In this document: positions 10,984 to 22,170 of the stretch, piece by piece
Layout of the letters: the number at the start of each line of letters is the position of its first letter
How positions within the stretch are numbered: the stretch's first letter is position 1
Assembly: GCA_027475525.1 (NCBI GenBank)
Contig: JAMWFC010000115.1
Location: forward strand, 1,364,001 to 1,428,000
Length of the DNA: 64,000 nt
Direction: 5' to 3'
From: Macrolepiota albuminosa
Taxonomy: Eukaryota; Basidiomycota; Agaricomycetes; Agaricales; Agaricaceae
Notes under the pieces: generated by a model
The model's input: the letters and a program-made list of their open reading frames with translations, nothing else
Told to the model about the DNA's origin: nothing
The model's database searches: none
Program-made: the position numbers and the translations under genes

Positions 10984-13900
10984 CTACGCATTTAACTGAC
11001 CTCGAGACTTTGACTGTCCTGCATTGAAGTTCGAAGCTGACAAGTTGTTGAGTTCGTCTTCCTTTGCATCCAATTTGCGGACCGCAATCCAGAAGATAGT
11101 ACCAGCTACACATGCGAGGACAGCCATAGTACCATAGTTCCATACAAGCAGTGGGTCAGTGGAAAGTGCTGTGTGGATGGTTGTCAACTTGAGATTTCAT
11201 GATGGAGATTTCTGTTGAACGGGTCGTCGCCGAGGCCAGGAATGGAGAGTGCGAGCGCGTGAATGTAAACTGAGGAATGAGTCGAATGTGAGTGTTTGTG
11301 AGTGCAACCGCCGTCAAAGAGGGCGCGGTCATCAATGACAGAAAGGAGTGGCCACGCGGGGCCAGTGCTGGCTTGACTCGGCCAGTGCGGGGACACGACA
11401 ATAAGCGTATTGAAGGTGTAGAATACAATATACGTAACTACGAGTTATGCACGAAAGTATTTGTACGTATTAGTATTTAAGGTGTCCGTGCAGCCTGGTA
11501 CTGTAACAACACTCCCACCCATGCAAACGGACAGCAAGAAAAGAATTACAAAACGCTCCCACCGAAACTAAGAACTCCCACCGTTCCTTCAAAGCAGGCG
11601 TGGTGCGCGCGAGGTGTTAGCATGAATAACTTGAAGCCCATTGTCGTCATCGGAATCTTGTTCATCAAGATCGGCGTAGGCACGACGAGCCTTTTCACGG
11701 GCATGGTCCTTAGCACCTTGAAGAACGAGGTCCTTGATGGCAGAGGGCATGTCACGAGCACAGAGACGAGAGATGTGTCCATCACGACCACAACGGTGAC
11801 AGCTGTCACCATTCGACTTGTCACACCAAGTGTACTTCCCTTCCTTAAATCCGTCAGTAGCCGGCTCACGCTGAGTCTTTCCCTTCCCCTTGTCCTTCTC
11901 CAACCGTGCTGAATTACCAAACTCGGACTTGATGATGTACTCGCTATTTGCAGATCCAATGAGAGTAGATTTGATTTTCGTGAGGTCAGGTTCAGTTTCC
12001 TGAGCGAGAATGCTGGTGCGGATGGCATGATAAGAAGAGTCAAGGCGGCGGAGAAGGTGATCACTGATAGTAGTGTCCGAAACAGTTTCACCAAGGTTCT
12101 TGAGCACCTGGAAAGCAGTAGTGACAGCCTGAATGTAGATTTCAATAGGACGGGAAGTATCGTGTTCAATAGCATCAATATTGTCACGAGCACGGATGCG
12201 GCGGCCCATCGTTGATTTATTGTATGCTGCTTTGAGAGTAGACCATGCAGCAGCAGCAGATTTGATGTTCTTGATTCTGTAGCGATGCTCGGGTTCCATA
12301 GAAGCATAAATATACGCAACTAGAGCTTTGTCCATTTTCTCTTCCCCTTCAGCAACTGTCCCAGATGTCACCCAATCAGCTCCAACACCCATGAAAAACA
12401 TCTCCATGTTTTCTGCCCATTCCATCCAATTGTCATCACCAAGTTTGGCGGATTCAGCAAGGGCCTTTGAAAGAAAAGCTGAGATAGCAGTGGAATTGGT
12501 AGAGGACATGATGTCGAACGAGCCAGCCTAAGGGACAGTGGTTGTGGTTGAGGAAAAAAAATGTGGACACGAGGCAACCGCGGAGAACGTGGCGGAGACT
12601 GAACAGCGATCCGACAATGCGTGCAGCCAGCGGTTACATGTCAAGAAAATAAATAAGTAAAAGAAAGTCGTGAGGTTGTGAATGAGATGCGCAGGGTCAC
12701 TCGGGGCCCATAACCTGTTGAACGGGTCGTCGCCGAGGCCAGGAATGGAGAGTGCGAGCGCGTGAATGTAAACTGAGGAATGAGTCGAATGTGAGTGTTT
12801 GTGAGTGCAACCGCCGTCAAAGAGGGCGCGGTCATCAATGACAGAAAGGAGTGGCCACGCGGGGCCAGTGCTGGCTTGACTCGGCCAGTGCGGGGACACG
12901 ACAATAAGCGTATTGAAGGTGTAGAATACAATATACGTAACTACGAGTTATGCACGAAAGTATTTGTACGTATTAGTATTTAAGGTGTCCGTGCAGCCTG
13001 GTACTGTAACAACAATTTCATGATGGAGGAATCACATACGGACGAAGGCTTCTCCGACAGCAGATGCAATGGCTGAAGTGAAGAGGAAGGCCGACATTAC
13101 AAGAGAGCGCATGTTGATGGGTGCTTTGGTGAAAGCATACTCTAAACCAGTAATGGAAGCAAAGATTTCACTCAACGCAATAAGGACGTAGCTATCAGTT
13201 TGATAATCAGAATTGGAGCAACAGATATGTTTGAAACACTGACGATCCAGTCTGAATCCACACATTAAGAGGCGATACAAGTTGATTACCGTTTTCATCT
13301 ACACAGGTAGCAGCAGCATAGCCGCAGGGGTTTGTCTGCGTTGATAATCAGCCGGATTTACCAACAAAATCAGTGAAAAAGATTCTACCTTGTATATGTA
13401 GTGCTGAAGGACTGGACAATAATGAATCGATAACAACGAGTGAATGGAAACTGACGCTGACCTGCAGCCCAGATCATCGCTGTCGTTCCAGTATAATAAC
13501 CCCAAGCAATCTTTTTCAAAGCACTGAAGTTGATTCCAGCACGACGGAGGGCAGGATAAATCTTGAGGAGGAATGAGCCAGTCATTCAACTGGTGACCGA
13601 GATTGAACCTTTTACGTACAAGAAGATCACAAATGGGGATGAAAATGAGGAGCGCCAAGGGGTCCAAATTAGAGAGGACGTCGTTGGGCAGACCATGTGT
13701 CGACATGGTAGCGGCTTGAGACGTCAAATTGTTGTTCAACTGGTTGTATGCGAGCCCTGAACGGTTTCATGCCTCAGCAGCATTCAAAGCGGAACACTCA
13801 AACAATTACAGTAGACTGGATACCAGCAAAAGACAGTGCAGGCTTTCAAACCGCGACGGACTTCGTCGACCCAGTTGTCGTCAAACGTCATCCACTTCGG

Positions 13901-15291
13901 TTTGTCATCCCCCAGCTTGCTAGGTTTTACGTTCTCCCAGAAATCATCTGCTGTCAATGATTTGAAGGTCTTGACCGGGTTGAGGCTCCAGCGACCTTTA
14001 GCTGCAATTATAAAGAGTTTCAACGCTGTTGCAAGGACTGAGCCGGTGGGAGGAGAACGGATGTAGCGGTTTCTCCCGACCCAAAGTATCAAGGGACAGA
14101 GAAGGAAGACGATGGTTGGAAGCGTGTATGCAAGCCAGAAGCCAACGTACTAGACAAAGAGAAATGAGACTAAATTTGCGACTTCCTACATTCCAAAATC
14201 GAACCTTTTCAGCGTAAGACATACCAATCTGGCCGACAAGAGCGCCGACATTGATGAAAAAATAGAAGTACTGTTTGTCGCCCAATCAAACATACGAATA
14301 TACTTATAAAGGTTGGATTCAAAAACGTACCATGTATACACGAGACAGAGTTAAAACGGGGTCTACGATAACCCTCTCGCCATCCTTCCGTGTTACAACA
14401 AAGGGATGTCTACGCCTGTATTGTTCGGCTACCAAGGGAGAGATGTTGGCCTTGAATAAGCCCGTGCCTGCCAAGTATGGTTTAGTAAGACTAGAACTTC
14501 GCAAGCCGACGGACTTACCGAAGCCCGTGACGACCAAAGCAACGAGGAAGCAGGCGAAGGACCCGTTGCTGTGTTCTATCACGCTTGGAATGGCAGCGAT
14601 GATAAGGAGGATGTGACCAATGAGAGCGATGAAGACTGCGATACAGATCGTTTTGTATCGGCCCCAGCGTGTGTCGGCAAGATAGGCTCCCAAAAGAGGT
14701 GTGATATAACACCTGTCAGGAAGAAGAGTGTCAGCGTCATTATCTGCTATGGAAGCTCACTGCCGACCAAAACTGATAGAAAATACCGATGCCAGTGGAG
14801 GCACGTTGTCCTTGACCGAGAGCACCTGCTTGATTTCTCGCACCACCAGCACCGGTAGTTGAACCTGGAGGAAGGCCTCTCTGGATGAAGTTGGTCTAAA
14901 GAGGGAAATGATAAGGATCTGTCCTTGAATGTAAGTGGTCCGCAAGATCACACACGAAGACGACTGAAGAACCATAGAACTGTCAGGGGTTAATTTTAGA
15001 CCTTCGATACAAGAACCGTGTCGTACTGAGAATCTTTCAGCCAGTTCAACAAAGGCAATGACTATAGAACGGAGATTGGTTAGTGGAAGCAGGATATAGC
15101 AGTTACGCACGATAGGCATTCCAAGGAATGGTGTCGGAAATCCGACGAAGAGTCTGTTTCTCTTCTTCGGTTGGGAAGACCAGGCCGTCGTGGATAATAT
15201 CGAGCGCAGATTCTCGATCTGGAACGTCATACTTCCCGTCAGCGACATCAACCACTTTCTCTTTGATTTCCACGATAGGTTCGCTGGCCAT
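10984..15291 (-). CDS. POT/PTR2-family oligopeptide:proton symporter, paralogue 2 (LTR element in last intron)
   Basis: Predicted 597-aa peptide:H+ symporter, clearly a paralogue of the gene at 5835-8382. Exons on the minus strand: 15291-15111, 15061-15027, 14979-14956, 14895-14768, 14712-14519, 14467-14331, 14270-14205, 14149-13810, 13756-13620, 13561-13462, 13411-13389, 13335-13244, 13191-13040, 11168-10984 (1794 nt, all phases agree). Seen: ELAERFSFYG, FYFFINVGALVG, and the C-terminal LLVWNYGTMAVLA shared with the paralogue. Exon lengths match the paralogue except that its 331-nt exon 5 is split here by an extra 51-nt intron (14468-14518). The last intron, 11169-13039, contains a complete 1802-bp gag-only LTR element; removing it restores a normal ~69-nt intron. 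The coding exons are not damaged, so function depends on splicing out this 1.9-kb intron. Confidence 0.9.
11213..11511 (-). repeat. 3' LTR of the gag-only element
   Basis: 299 bp, TG...CA ends, matches 12716-13014 without a difference that I can find. Confidence 0.93.
11589..12509 (-). CDS. gag: Copia-type Gag polyprotein of the gag-only element
   Basis: 306-aa intact ORF. It forms the virus-like-particle coat of an LTR retrotransposon. The N-terminal half looks like a UBN2/copia-type Gag (NWMEWAENMEMFF near residue 27, then WSTLKAAYN and a helical stretch to about residue 170). A CCHC zinc knuckle, CHRCGRDGHISRLC, lies near residue 240. The tail is rich in lysine, arginine and aspartate. 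The ORF is uninterrupted, which fits selection to keep Gag functional in an element without pol. Start chosen as the first ATG after the leader. Confidence 0.9.
   Translation of the reverse strand: MSSTNSTAISAFLSKALAESAKLGDDNWMEWAENMEMFFMGVGADWVTSGTVAEGEEKMDKALVAYIYASMEPEHRYRIKNIKSAAAAWSTLKAAYNKSTMGRRIRARDNIDAIEHDTSRPIEIYIQAVTTAFQVLKNLGETVSDTTISDHLLRRLDSSYHAIRTSILAQETEPDLTKIKSTLIGSANSEYIIKSEFGNSARLEKDKGKGKTQREPATDGFKEGKYTWCDKSNGDSCHRCGRDGHISRLCARDMPSAIKDLVLQGAKDHAREKARRAYADLDEQDSDDDNGLQVIHANTSRAPRLL
12701..12715 (-). promoter_or_regulatory. Primer-binding site (initiator-tRNA-Met anticodon region)
   Basis: Directly next to the 5' LTR. The plus strand reads GGGCCCATAACC, which equals the anticodon stem-loop of eukaryotic initiator tRNA-Met. 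The minus (RNA-sense) strand is therefore complementary to it. Copia-type elements are known to prime from an internally cut initiator tRNA. Confidence 0.75.
12716..13014 (-). repeat. 5' LTR of the gag-only element
   Basis: 299 bp, same sequence as 11213-11511. The target repeat ATTTC follows at 13015-13019. Confidence 0.93.
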
Positions 15292-15371
15292 AGGTAGTGG
15301 GTATGAACGGAAGGGCCTAAAGCAAATGAGTTTCGATGCGTATAGATTTGTTACGTTTATACTCGGTCATA

Positions 15372-15383
15372 GGATATATAAAC
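15372..15383 (-). promoter_or_regulatory. TATA-like box of POT paralogue 2
   Basis: GTTTATATATC on the minus strand, about 85 bases upstream of the ATG at 15291. Confidence 0.4.
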
Positions 15384-15399
15384 GGAGAGGGAGCACCAT

Positions 15400-17510
15400 G
15401 CGGAATGCGTGATTAGGAAGCCAAGGGGTACTTTCCAACAACGCCATTTGATCATGACGTATGAACACGATAAAGAATCATGCAGTCGTTCAAGGACCGC
15501 GGTGAAATCACCCTTATCGAGACCAAAATAGCAATTATACATCAGAAATCACCGTGGTGATATAAGATAAGGACTTCTGTAGGACAGTTCCACAAGAGTC
15601 CACGTTTTACATGAATTTCACTGAAATGAAACCCAATAGGTTAGTCTATCAGCACATGTTCAAGTGAGGAGACGAAGCTCTGTATATACCTATGATCATG
15701 TGTACGAAGCGACTTCAAATCCTAATTGAGACGGTGACATCATCCTGGTGAATCGTGGAATAGTCTGGCTCATGTATGTTTTAATGGCTAGGTTTGACGA
15801 GTGCCCGCGGGGTATAGGCTTGAAACGTGGAAAAAAGAAACTTGTATTCATGATTGTTGATGAGGCACGTAAAGAGCTCAAAGCAAGACCCACTTGAAAA
15901 AAAAAACTCTACTAAACTAGTTAGAGCTTCACAGCGCTAGACATCATGCCACAACATCGAGTAGTCGAAGTCACAGTAGCTGTTACAGGTTGAGTGAGGA
16001 GGACTTTGGGACAATTATTCGAGCAGCTAGGGCAAATCCAAGAAAGAGGCGGTAGATCTAGCTTTGGTTGTTGTTGTCAAAGTTAAAACATGCATACAGG
16101 AGGGACTCGTTGGGCAAACAAGATAAATAACCGCCCAACTTCTAGAATTTGACTGTCAACTTGACGTTGGGAAAGTAATTGTATCTGTTGGGACAACGTG
16201 GGTAAAATCAATGGTACCAGACTTCGGAATGAAAAAGACGAACAACTGTCACCGGCACACAGCGGTGGTCTCCGGACTCCACGTCAGGACTAGAGCCCGT
16301 TCGGGTATCGGTACCAAGCTTATCAGACTGAAAACACCCAGCGAGGGTCAGCCGTGGGGCCTTGGCAGCCAAAGTTTAAGACGAAATATGGGAACTTTGA
16401 CTATAAGGAAGCAATCCATGGATGACAGGGTATGCGAAAGCGAATCCGTAGACCAAAAGAACAACCAAGTACATAGCCCATTCAGATAGCAAGACAAGTC
16501 TGTATGTTGATTCGTTAAATATCCTGATGCCGTTGGAATTATGCGAGAGGGACTAGTGACCACTTGAGCCACAACCATGACGTACGGTTTCACAAGAAGA
16601 GATGAGAGATTCGATACGCCACAGGGAGAGCAGTGAATAAGCTCAGGTGAAAGCGTAGAACGGTGTGGACGCAAGCAAAACAAGCATTGTCCTTGCATGG
16701 GTTGACGAAACAAACACATTACGACAGTTTTGGTAGAGATCCATTGTGCCGCGCGTGGATCAGGCGGCCGTAGGTCTGTACCTCACCGATCATCCCGGGC
16801 ATGCGGGGCATGTGGCGAGCCAGTTTGTTTAGCGTCGACGTCACGTCTTGATGGAGACCTGAGTGCTTTGCGATTTTGGTAGTTGGTGACTGATTCTGAG
16901 GATTGAATGAAGCAGGAAGTCACGTAGAACGAAGCAGAGTCTTGCTAGATGTGAGAAGTCGAGAACCCCAGGCATATAGATCGAGGGAAAGAGCCCAGAA
17001 CGCAGTTTCATCGCCTCACATCATAGGCATGTGCCTGGACGATGATGAGATGGGGAATGTATCTCCGAGCGGGTCCATTGACCACATGGCGATGCACTCC
17101 AGAATGCAGCAGTCACGCGATGTGGAGAAAAAAATATTGAGTTATTGGGTACCGGCCCGGCACGGCTACGTGTTACTTACGTAAACCAAAGTTAGCTAGG
17201 ATTTAGCAAATCTTGCTTTGGCTCCGTCTCTCGTCGAGCTGCTGGTGCGAATTTATCTGTACAAATGCATAGCCTGCAGCAGGGGATTTCTATCTTTGTT
17301 GCACATTTATGGTGGCTCAACGCCACCAGTGATGTGGGGATCGAGGTTTAGCCGATGGTACTTGTTTTCCCGCTGTATGCCAAAAGCACCGACGATCTAA
17401 TGGAGCGAAAGAAGCATGCAGGCAGCCATGTATCGTATGACTCCTGATCTCAAGGGTCATTTGGTCTCCTGTCGTCTGCCGTCCATTATGGTCTGAACGA
17501 TGCTCCGGAA
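15400..17510. other. Intergenic, no supported gene
   Basis: Two kilobases between the divergent POT2 and hexose-transporter genes. Short open frames (16211-16489, 16348-16719, 16903-17184) lack domains and splice continuation. No repeat or RNA gene recognised. It presumably contains the promoters of both flanking genes. Confidence 0.5.
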
Positions 17511-17514
17511 TCCT

Positions 17515-17520
17515 TATAAA
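17515..17520 (+). promoter_or_regulatory. TATA box of the hexose transporter
   Basis: TATAAA 78 bases before the ATG at 17598. Confidence 0.45.
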
Positions 17521-17597
17521 TGGATCGCGTAACCCATGTCCCTTTTGTGTTTAGCCGCCTTTCTCTAATTCTTAGTTAACTGTAGCCATTTGACAAG

Positions 17598-19978
17598 ATG
17601 GGTGTATGTTTTCTATGTCTTTCTTACTGACCGCATTCATTGACCCATCCACAGTATAGTGCTCGTATAGCGTCTAATCCTGTATGTCCTAGTCTGAATC
17701 TTGCGACAGCTTGGTCCTGATGTTCTATAGTACGTGGTGGGGTCTTTCGCGTGCATCGGTGGAGGTCTCTTCGGGTTGGATATTTCCTCCATGTCCGGAG
17801 TGTTGACTGTAAGTGACAATAGGACCTTTTCTTCTTTCGTCTAATCAGTTATACTTCAGAATCCTGCCTATCTGAGGGTGTTCAACAGCGTAACTATATT
17901 TTGAATTTTGACATATGATTCACTGATCAACGATTTATTGTAGCCTGGACCTGGTGCGCAAGGTGGCATTGTCGCAGCTATGCCTGCCGGATCTCTCATT
18001 GGTGCTCTCATGGTGACGCAATTGGCGGACAGGCTTGGACGAAGGAAGACCATTATATTGGCTGGTATTATCTGGGTCATCGGTTCTATCCTTCAGTGTG
18101 CATCGATCGTAAGTTATCAAAATAAGTGACGAAGTATCTGTACCGGAGACCTACTTTCTACTCACCAGAACCGTGGAATGCTTGTTGTCGGACGTATAAT
18201 ATCTGGAATCTCCGTTGGTCTTTCCAGTGCCGTCGTACCCATCTATCAGTCGGAAATCACCAAGCCGTCAATCCGTGGACGTATCGTGTCCCTTCAGCAG
18301 TGGTACGTACATCGTTATCTGAGAAAAGTCCAATTATTGAAAGTCCATAGGTCGATTACATGGGGTATCCTCATTCAGTATTTCATCCAATTTGGATGCT
18401 CCTATATCAAAGGGGTCGCATCTTTCCGCATCCCTTGGGGTCTGCAAATGATTCCAGCCATAATCTTGAGCTTGGGTATGATCATCTTCCCCGAAAGCCC
18501 TCGTTACTTGTTTGACAAGGGAAGGTACGGTTATTTATATCTTGATCTTGGTTCCCAGTGTCGATTTGCATTTTTCTTTCACAGGGAGGAAGAAGCTCTC
18601 CAAGTCCTGGCTGATCTCCACGGCAGAGGAGACAAACATGATGAACTCGTTGTTTTGGAGTACGAGGAAATCAAGCAACAGGTGAATCAGACGCTCTTTC
18701 TGCACGTAAAGCAACATTAACCTGAAGCCAAAGGTGTATTATGAACGTACGGAAGGCGCCAAGTCGTATCTCGATCTGCTTAAGCCTGGTAATCCCCGCC
18801 GTGTCATGTTAGGTTGCACCCTTCAGATGTGGTCCCAGTTAACCGGCATGAACGTTATGATGTACGTTATTCGTCTGGATTCTTCTATCAGTGATCGAGC
18901 TCTATCTGGCCCTCAGGTATTACATTATCTACGTTTTCCGCGGTGCAGGTCTTACCGGCACTCGTGGCAACCTGATCGCTGATGTTAGTGTTTTGTGACC
19001 ATGTCCTGCCGTTCTTTTGTTTATGCGTCTTTCATTCCCTAGTCCGTCCAATATGTCCTCAACGTTGCTTTTACCGGTACGTCACAGCATGCATTCGTGT
19101 TCTCACAGATGTCATTCAGCCTTGTCATCTAGTTCCTGCTATCATCTATATCGACAAATGGGGTCGCCGTCCTATGCTGATTATAGGAACTTTACTCATG
19201 GGTTTCTGGTTGTGCCTTGTCGGTGGTCTTCAGGCACGCTTCGGAGCCTGGGGTCAAGTTGGTACAGACAGTGAGTTATGTGGCTAGTGCCTCGGTATTC
19301 AATCTCATATGACTCTGAAGCAATTTGGCTTGTTGCTAACCATGATGCTGCTACCAAGGCTATCATTGTCTGCTCGTACCTCTTTGTCTGCAGGTGAAGA
19401 TGTTCCTCATGAACTGCTTGTTTCTGGCTTCTGACCGACTTACAGTTTCGCAATCACTATGGGGCCTGTATCGTGGACCTACCCTGCCGAGCTGGTATGT
19501 CAAGATAGATTCGTTAGGACTTCATGACAAAGCTAACTTCACTGGCTGTCTAGTATTCTTTGAAAGTCCGAGGGAAGGCAGTGTCCTTGGCGACAGCGGC
19601 CAACTGGGCATTCAACACGGCTTTGGCGTTCGCAGTACCACCCGGTCTTGCTACCATCGCTTGGAAAACTTATTTTATCTTCGCGACCTTCAACTTCGCT
19701 GCTTGCATACACATCTTCTTCATGTTCCCTGAGACTGTCGGACGCTCGCTAGAAGAGGTGGAAGAGATCTTCCAACAAGGACATGTCTTCACTGCTTGGA
19801 AAATCGGACGCGAAGTCGGGAAGAAGAATGTGGAAGACGTCATTTCGCAGGATAAGATCCGGGTGGGTTATCGCGAATTGATATTTTAGATTTTGAATTG
19901 ACGTTTTTTTTTGCTTTTTTTCTTTTTTGCCTTGGTGCTCCTCAGAGAGAATCGATGGAAGAGAAAGTGGCTGCATGA
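17598..19978 (+). CDS. Hexose-type MFS sugar transporter
   Basis: Predicted 513-aa, 12-TM sugar:H+ symporter of the plasma membrane. Sixteen exons, all phases agreeing: 17598-17603, 17655-17681, 17731-17808, 17860-17889, 17944-18108, 18169-18302, 18351-18524, 18585-18681, 18734-18861, 18917-18983, 19043-19076, 19133-19270, 19321-19393, 19446-19494, 19554-19862, 19946-19978. Seen: GGGLFGLDISSMSG in TM1, RLGRRKTI in the first loop, VGRIISGISVGL, PIYQSEI, the mid-loop PESPRYLFDKGR, DKWGRRP, VSWTYPAEL, and the C-terminal PETVGRSLEEVEEIF. All are sugar-porter signatures. Exon 1 codes only for Met-Gly. Closest in style to fungal HXT/MST hexose transporters; the substrate (glucose, fructose, xylose) cannot be told from sequence. 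Confidence 0.93.
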
Positions 19979-20229
19979 AGTTGGACGTATTATATGACTT
20001 TGCTGATACTTGTGCATAATCTAAAATGGATACAATGTTATTTATTCTCTGTGAAACTACGCTATTCGACGTAAATGCGGGTTCCAGGTGGGCACGCGTC
20101 GCGGCTCGTCTTTGTGAGCAGAAAAAGAGGTTTACCTCCCTCTTTGCTGGGTATTTCGGGCCCCAGAAATAAATAAAAAATGGAAAATACGGAAGATTTC
20201 TCAAAATTAAGCCAATTCATGTAGTAGGT

Positions 20230-20649
20230 AGAAAAGTACATTGTCTACCACGATCTATGCCTCGACAACCCTAAAATCGGCCACATTTTTTGCAAGGTAC
20301 AGTAGAGGGCATCTCACAAAGCAAGATATCACTATTTCCAGGGCACTCAGCCCTTCTGCAACGGCGGCAACTACAAACGGTTTTCTTTTTGCACTCTTCA
20401 TTGGGGACAACATGGCAATGCTTGAAAGGACGTCTGTCAATACCAAAAATAGTAAGTAAGCTTGGCTTGTATCAAGAAAAAGGGATAAAACTTACACTGG
20501 AGTAACAGTTCTTCGTTGTTGCTATCATAAGCTTGCCTTTGACTGAAAAATAGCTCTATATCCATGTTCAATGTATTGCATAGATGAGTATAATGGCAAC
20601 TTAATCTATTTGAGCACTTAACAGCACGATTAAGGTGCCTATATTTCAT
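20230..20649 (-). pseudogene. Cysteine-rich zinc-binding-like fragment
   Basis: On the minus strand, one frame at about 20430-20230 reads as a dense cysteine pattern (CHVVPNEECKKKTVC, CRRCRRAECPG, VPCKKCGRF, then a TAG stop, CRGIDRGRQC). An upstream piece to 20649 could be spliced on. The CRGID...C ending resembles Cys-rich ORFs found repeatedly in Agaricomycete genomes; that resemblance is from memory. The in-frame stop suggests a decayed copy. No start or function can be given. Confidence 0.35.
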
Positions 20650-21469
20650 CTACTTAGTGAATGTTCCATCTTGACACTGTAGCCGGCAGAAAATAAATCT
20701 CCATGCAAGCCGCATGTGGATTAGATGTGTGAAAATCAAGTGATCAACCCGTTAGAGAACAATAGGCAAGTCAAGGTCCGTTGGATTCTAGTATCGTACT
20801 CAAAGCACGAAGCAGCAAGGTCTCATAACCTGTTGGAACCTGAACTGTAATATACAAACTACGTTAGAGTCTGGACCTTAGTCTGTAGTGAAAATAACTG
20901 AGGGTGTCGTTGTACTGGTAAGGTCTAAGTTTCTATGCGTTCCTTTGTTCAGTGGTAACAAAGATGTGGTGTGATATGTGTGAAATAGTAAAAAGGGGCC
21001 AAAGAGGGTCGTCATGCTTACGGTGCCCAATGCTCCGGATCGCAACAAGCACGAGTATCCATTGCCATAGATGCTTAAAGCATACCCATCTATCTACACT
21101 TCGAAAGTCTCCGAGGTCGCGTTTAGGTCACGGTTTTCCAAGAAACAGCGTTCAGTCCTTATACATTAATCAGTTAGTGATCTAATGATGTTTTGGGATC
21201 GCATTGTTTCGCAATATTCATTCAGTCCCTGAGACGTGTGAATGCAGGAATTCTTTCTTTGACTATCTGATACACAACTATGTCACCGAGGACAACATGG
21301 TAAAATTAATCCAATTTCATCAAATCCCGGTGCAGGACTTTGAGAACACTCTGGACTTCGAGGTCACGACTGACCTTCATGACCTTCACTACTATATAGC
21401 GTGCTGTGGGCAGTGATAATGAGCGCCCTGTTACTGGAAGTCGTGCCTAGAAGTTGACGGCATGATTAG

Positions 21470-22170
21470 ATTCGAGGAACTAATATCAAAAAGAGCACGG
21501 ACACGAGGAGAAAAGGGTCTTTCTGATGTGATCATTAGCAGGTCTGATGGCGAGGCCATTGTCGCTCCCTTCTGGTCCAGGACAGCTTGTTTGACACGGA
21601 CAATTGAATATTGCTATCATCAAACATCAAATGAGGTCATTGATCTACATATAAGGCCTGGTTTGCTCACTTGCAGAGGCTGCGACATATCAAATTTGGG
21701 AGGGAAGGCAGCGGAAAGATTGGAGTGGGGGATTGAGATTTCCATCATCTCATCCCTTGGTATTTCGAACACTGTGGCATTTACCGTTCCTATGATCCGA
21801 TAAGAAGCGTTATTGACGCTCAAAGGTTCAACTGATCCCTGTTAAATAAACTGGAAATCAGATATGTGACTGATTTTTCTAGCCACAAACGAACTGTCCA
21901 AAGTGCAGGAGTCGGATCTCCTCGCGTGACCACTTCAGAGCCTTTAGCAAGAGTGTACACTGTGTCCTTGTGCTTCGGTAATGCCGAAGCATCCAGGATT
22001 TTAGCGTGGACGGCTTCTCGGAGCATACAGCGTGTATGATCCTAAAGATGCCAAATATCGATATGATGATCAACGATGAAAGCCTGATCATACCATGAAC
22101 AATGCCGATGGCTTGGATGGGGTGGTGGGAAGGGGCATGGCGATCAAAGCAACAGGTAATCAAGATAAGC
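21470..22170 (-). CDS. Hypothetical spliced gene or remnant
   Basis: Several minus-strand open stretches could be consecutive exons: ~22163-21890 (frame containing AKILDASALPKHKDTVYTLAKG and a TRGDPTPALWTVRLW end), 21823-21620 (YRIIGTVNATVFEIPRDEMM), and 21560-21430 (MASPSDLLMITSERPFSPRV, ending in a stop). Amino-acid composition looks protein-like, but I recognise no domain and splice sites are not decisive. Confidence 0.3.

Larger units (their letters stand above)
11213..13014 (-). mobile_element. Gag-only, non-autonomous copia-type LTR retrotransposon (TR-GAG type)
   Basis: A complete 1802-bp element. It has two 299-bp LTRs that look identical, termini TGTTG...CAACA, and a 5-bp target duplication ATTTC (11208-11212 and 13015-13019). 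A primer-binding site abuts the 5' LTR at 12701-12715. A single gag ORF is present, with a purine-rich tract (GGGTGGGAG on the minus strand) just before the 3' LTR. Only ~77 bp separate the gag stop from the 3' LTR, so there is no protease, integrase or RT. This is the architecture of terminal-repeat retrotransposons with a GAG domain, which move using enzymes of autonomous relatives. Identical LTRs mean recent insertion. It lies in the last intron of POT paralogue 2, in the same orientation. Confidence 0.93.

Noticed and set aside
11184..12931. ORFs of 62-123 aa repeated at 11.2-11.5 and 12.5-12.98 kb
   Set aside because: These are frames of the two identical LTRs, not genes.
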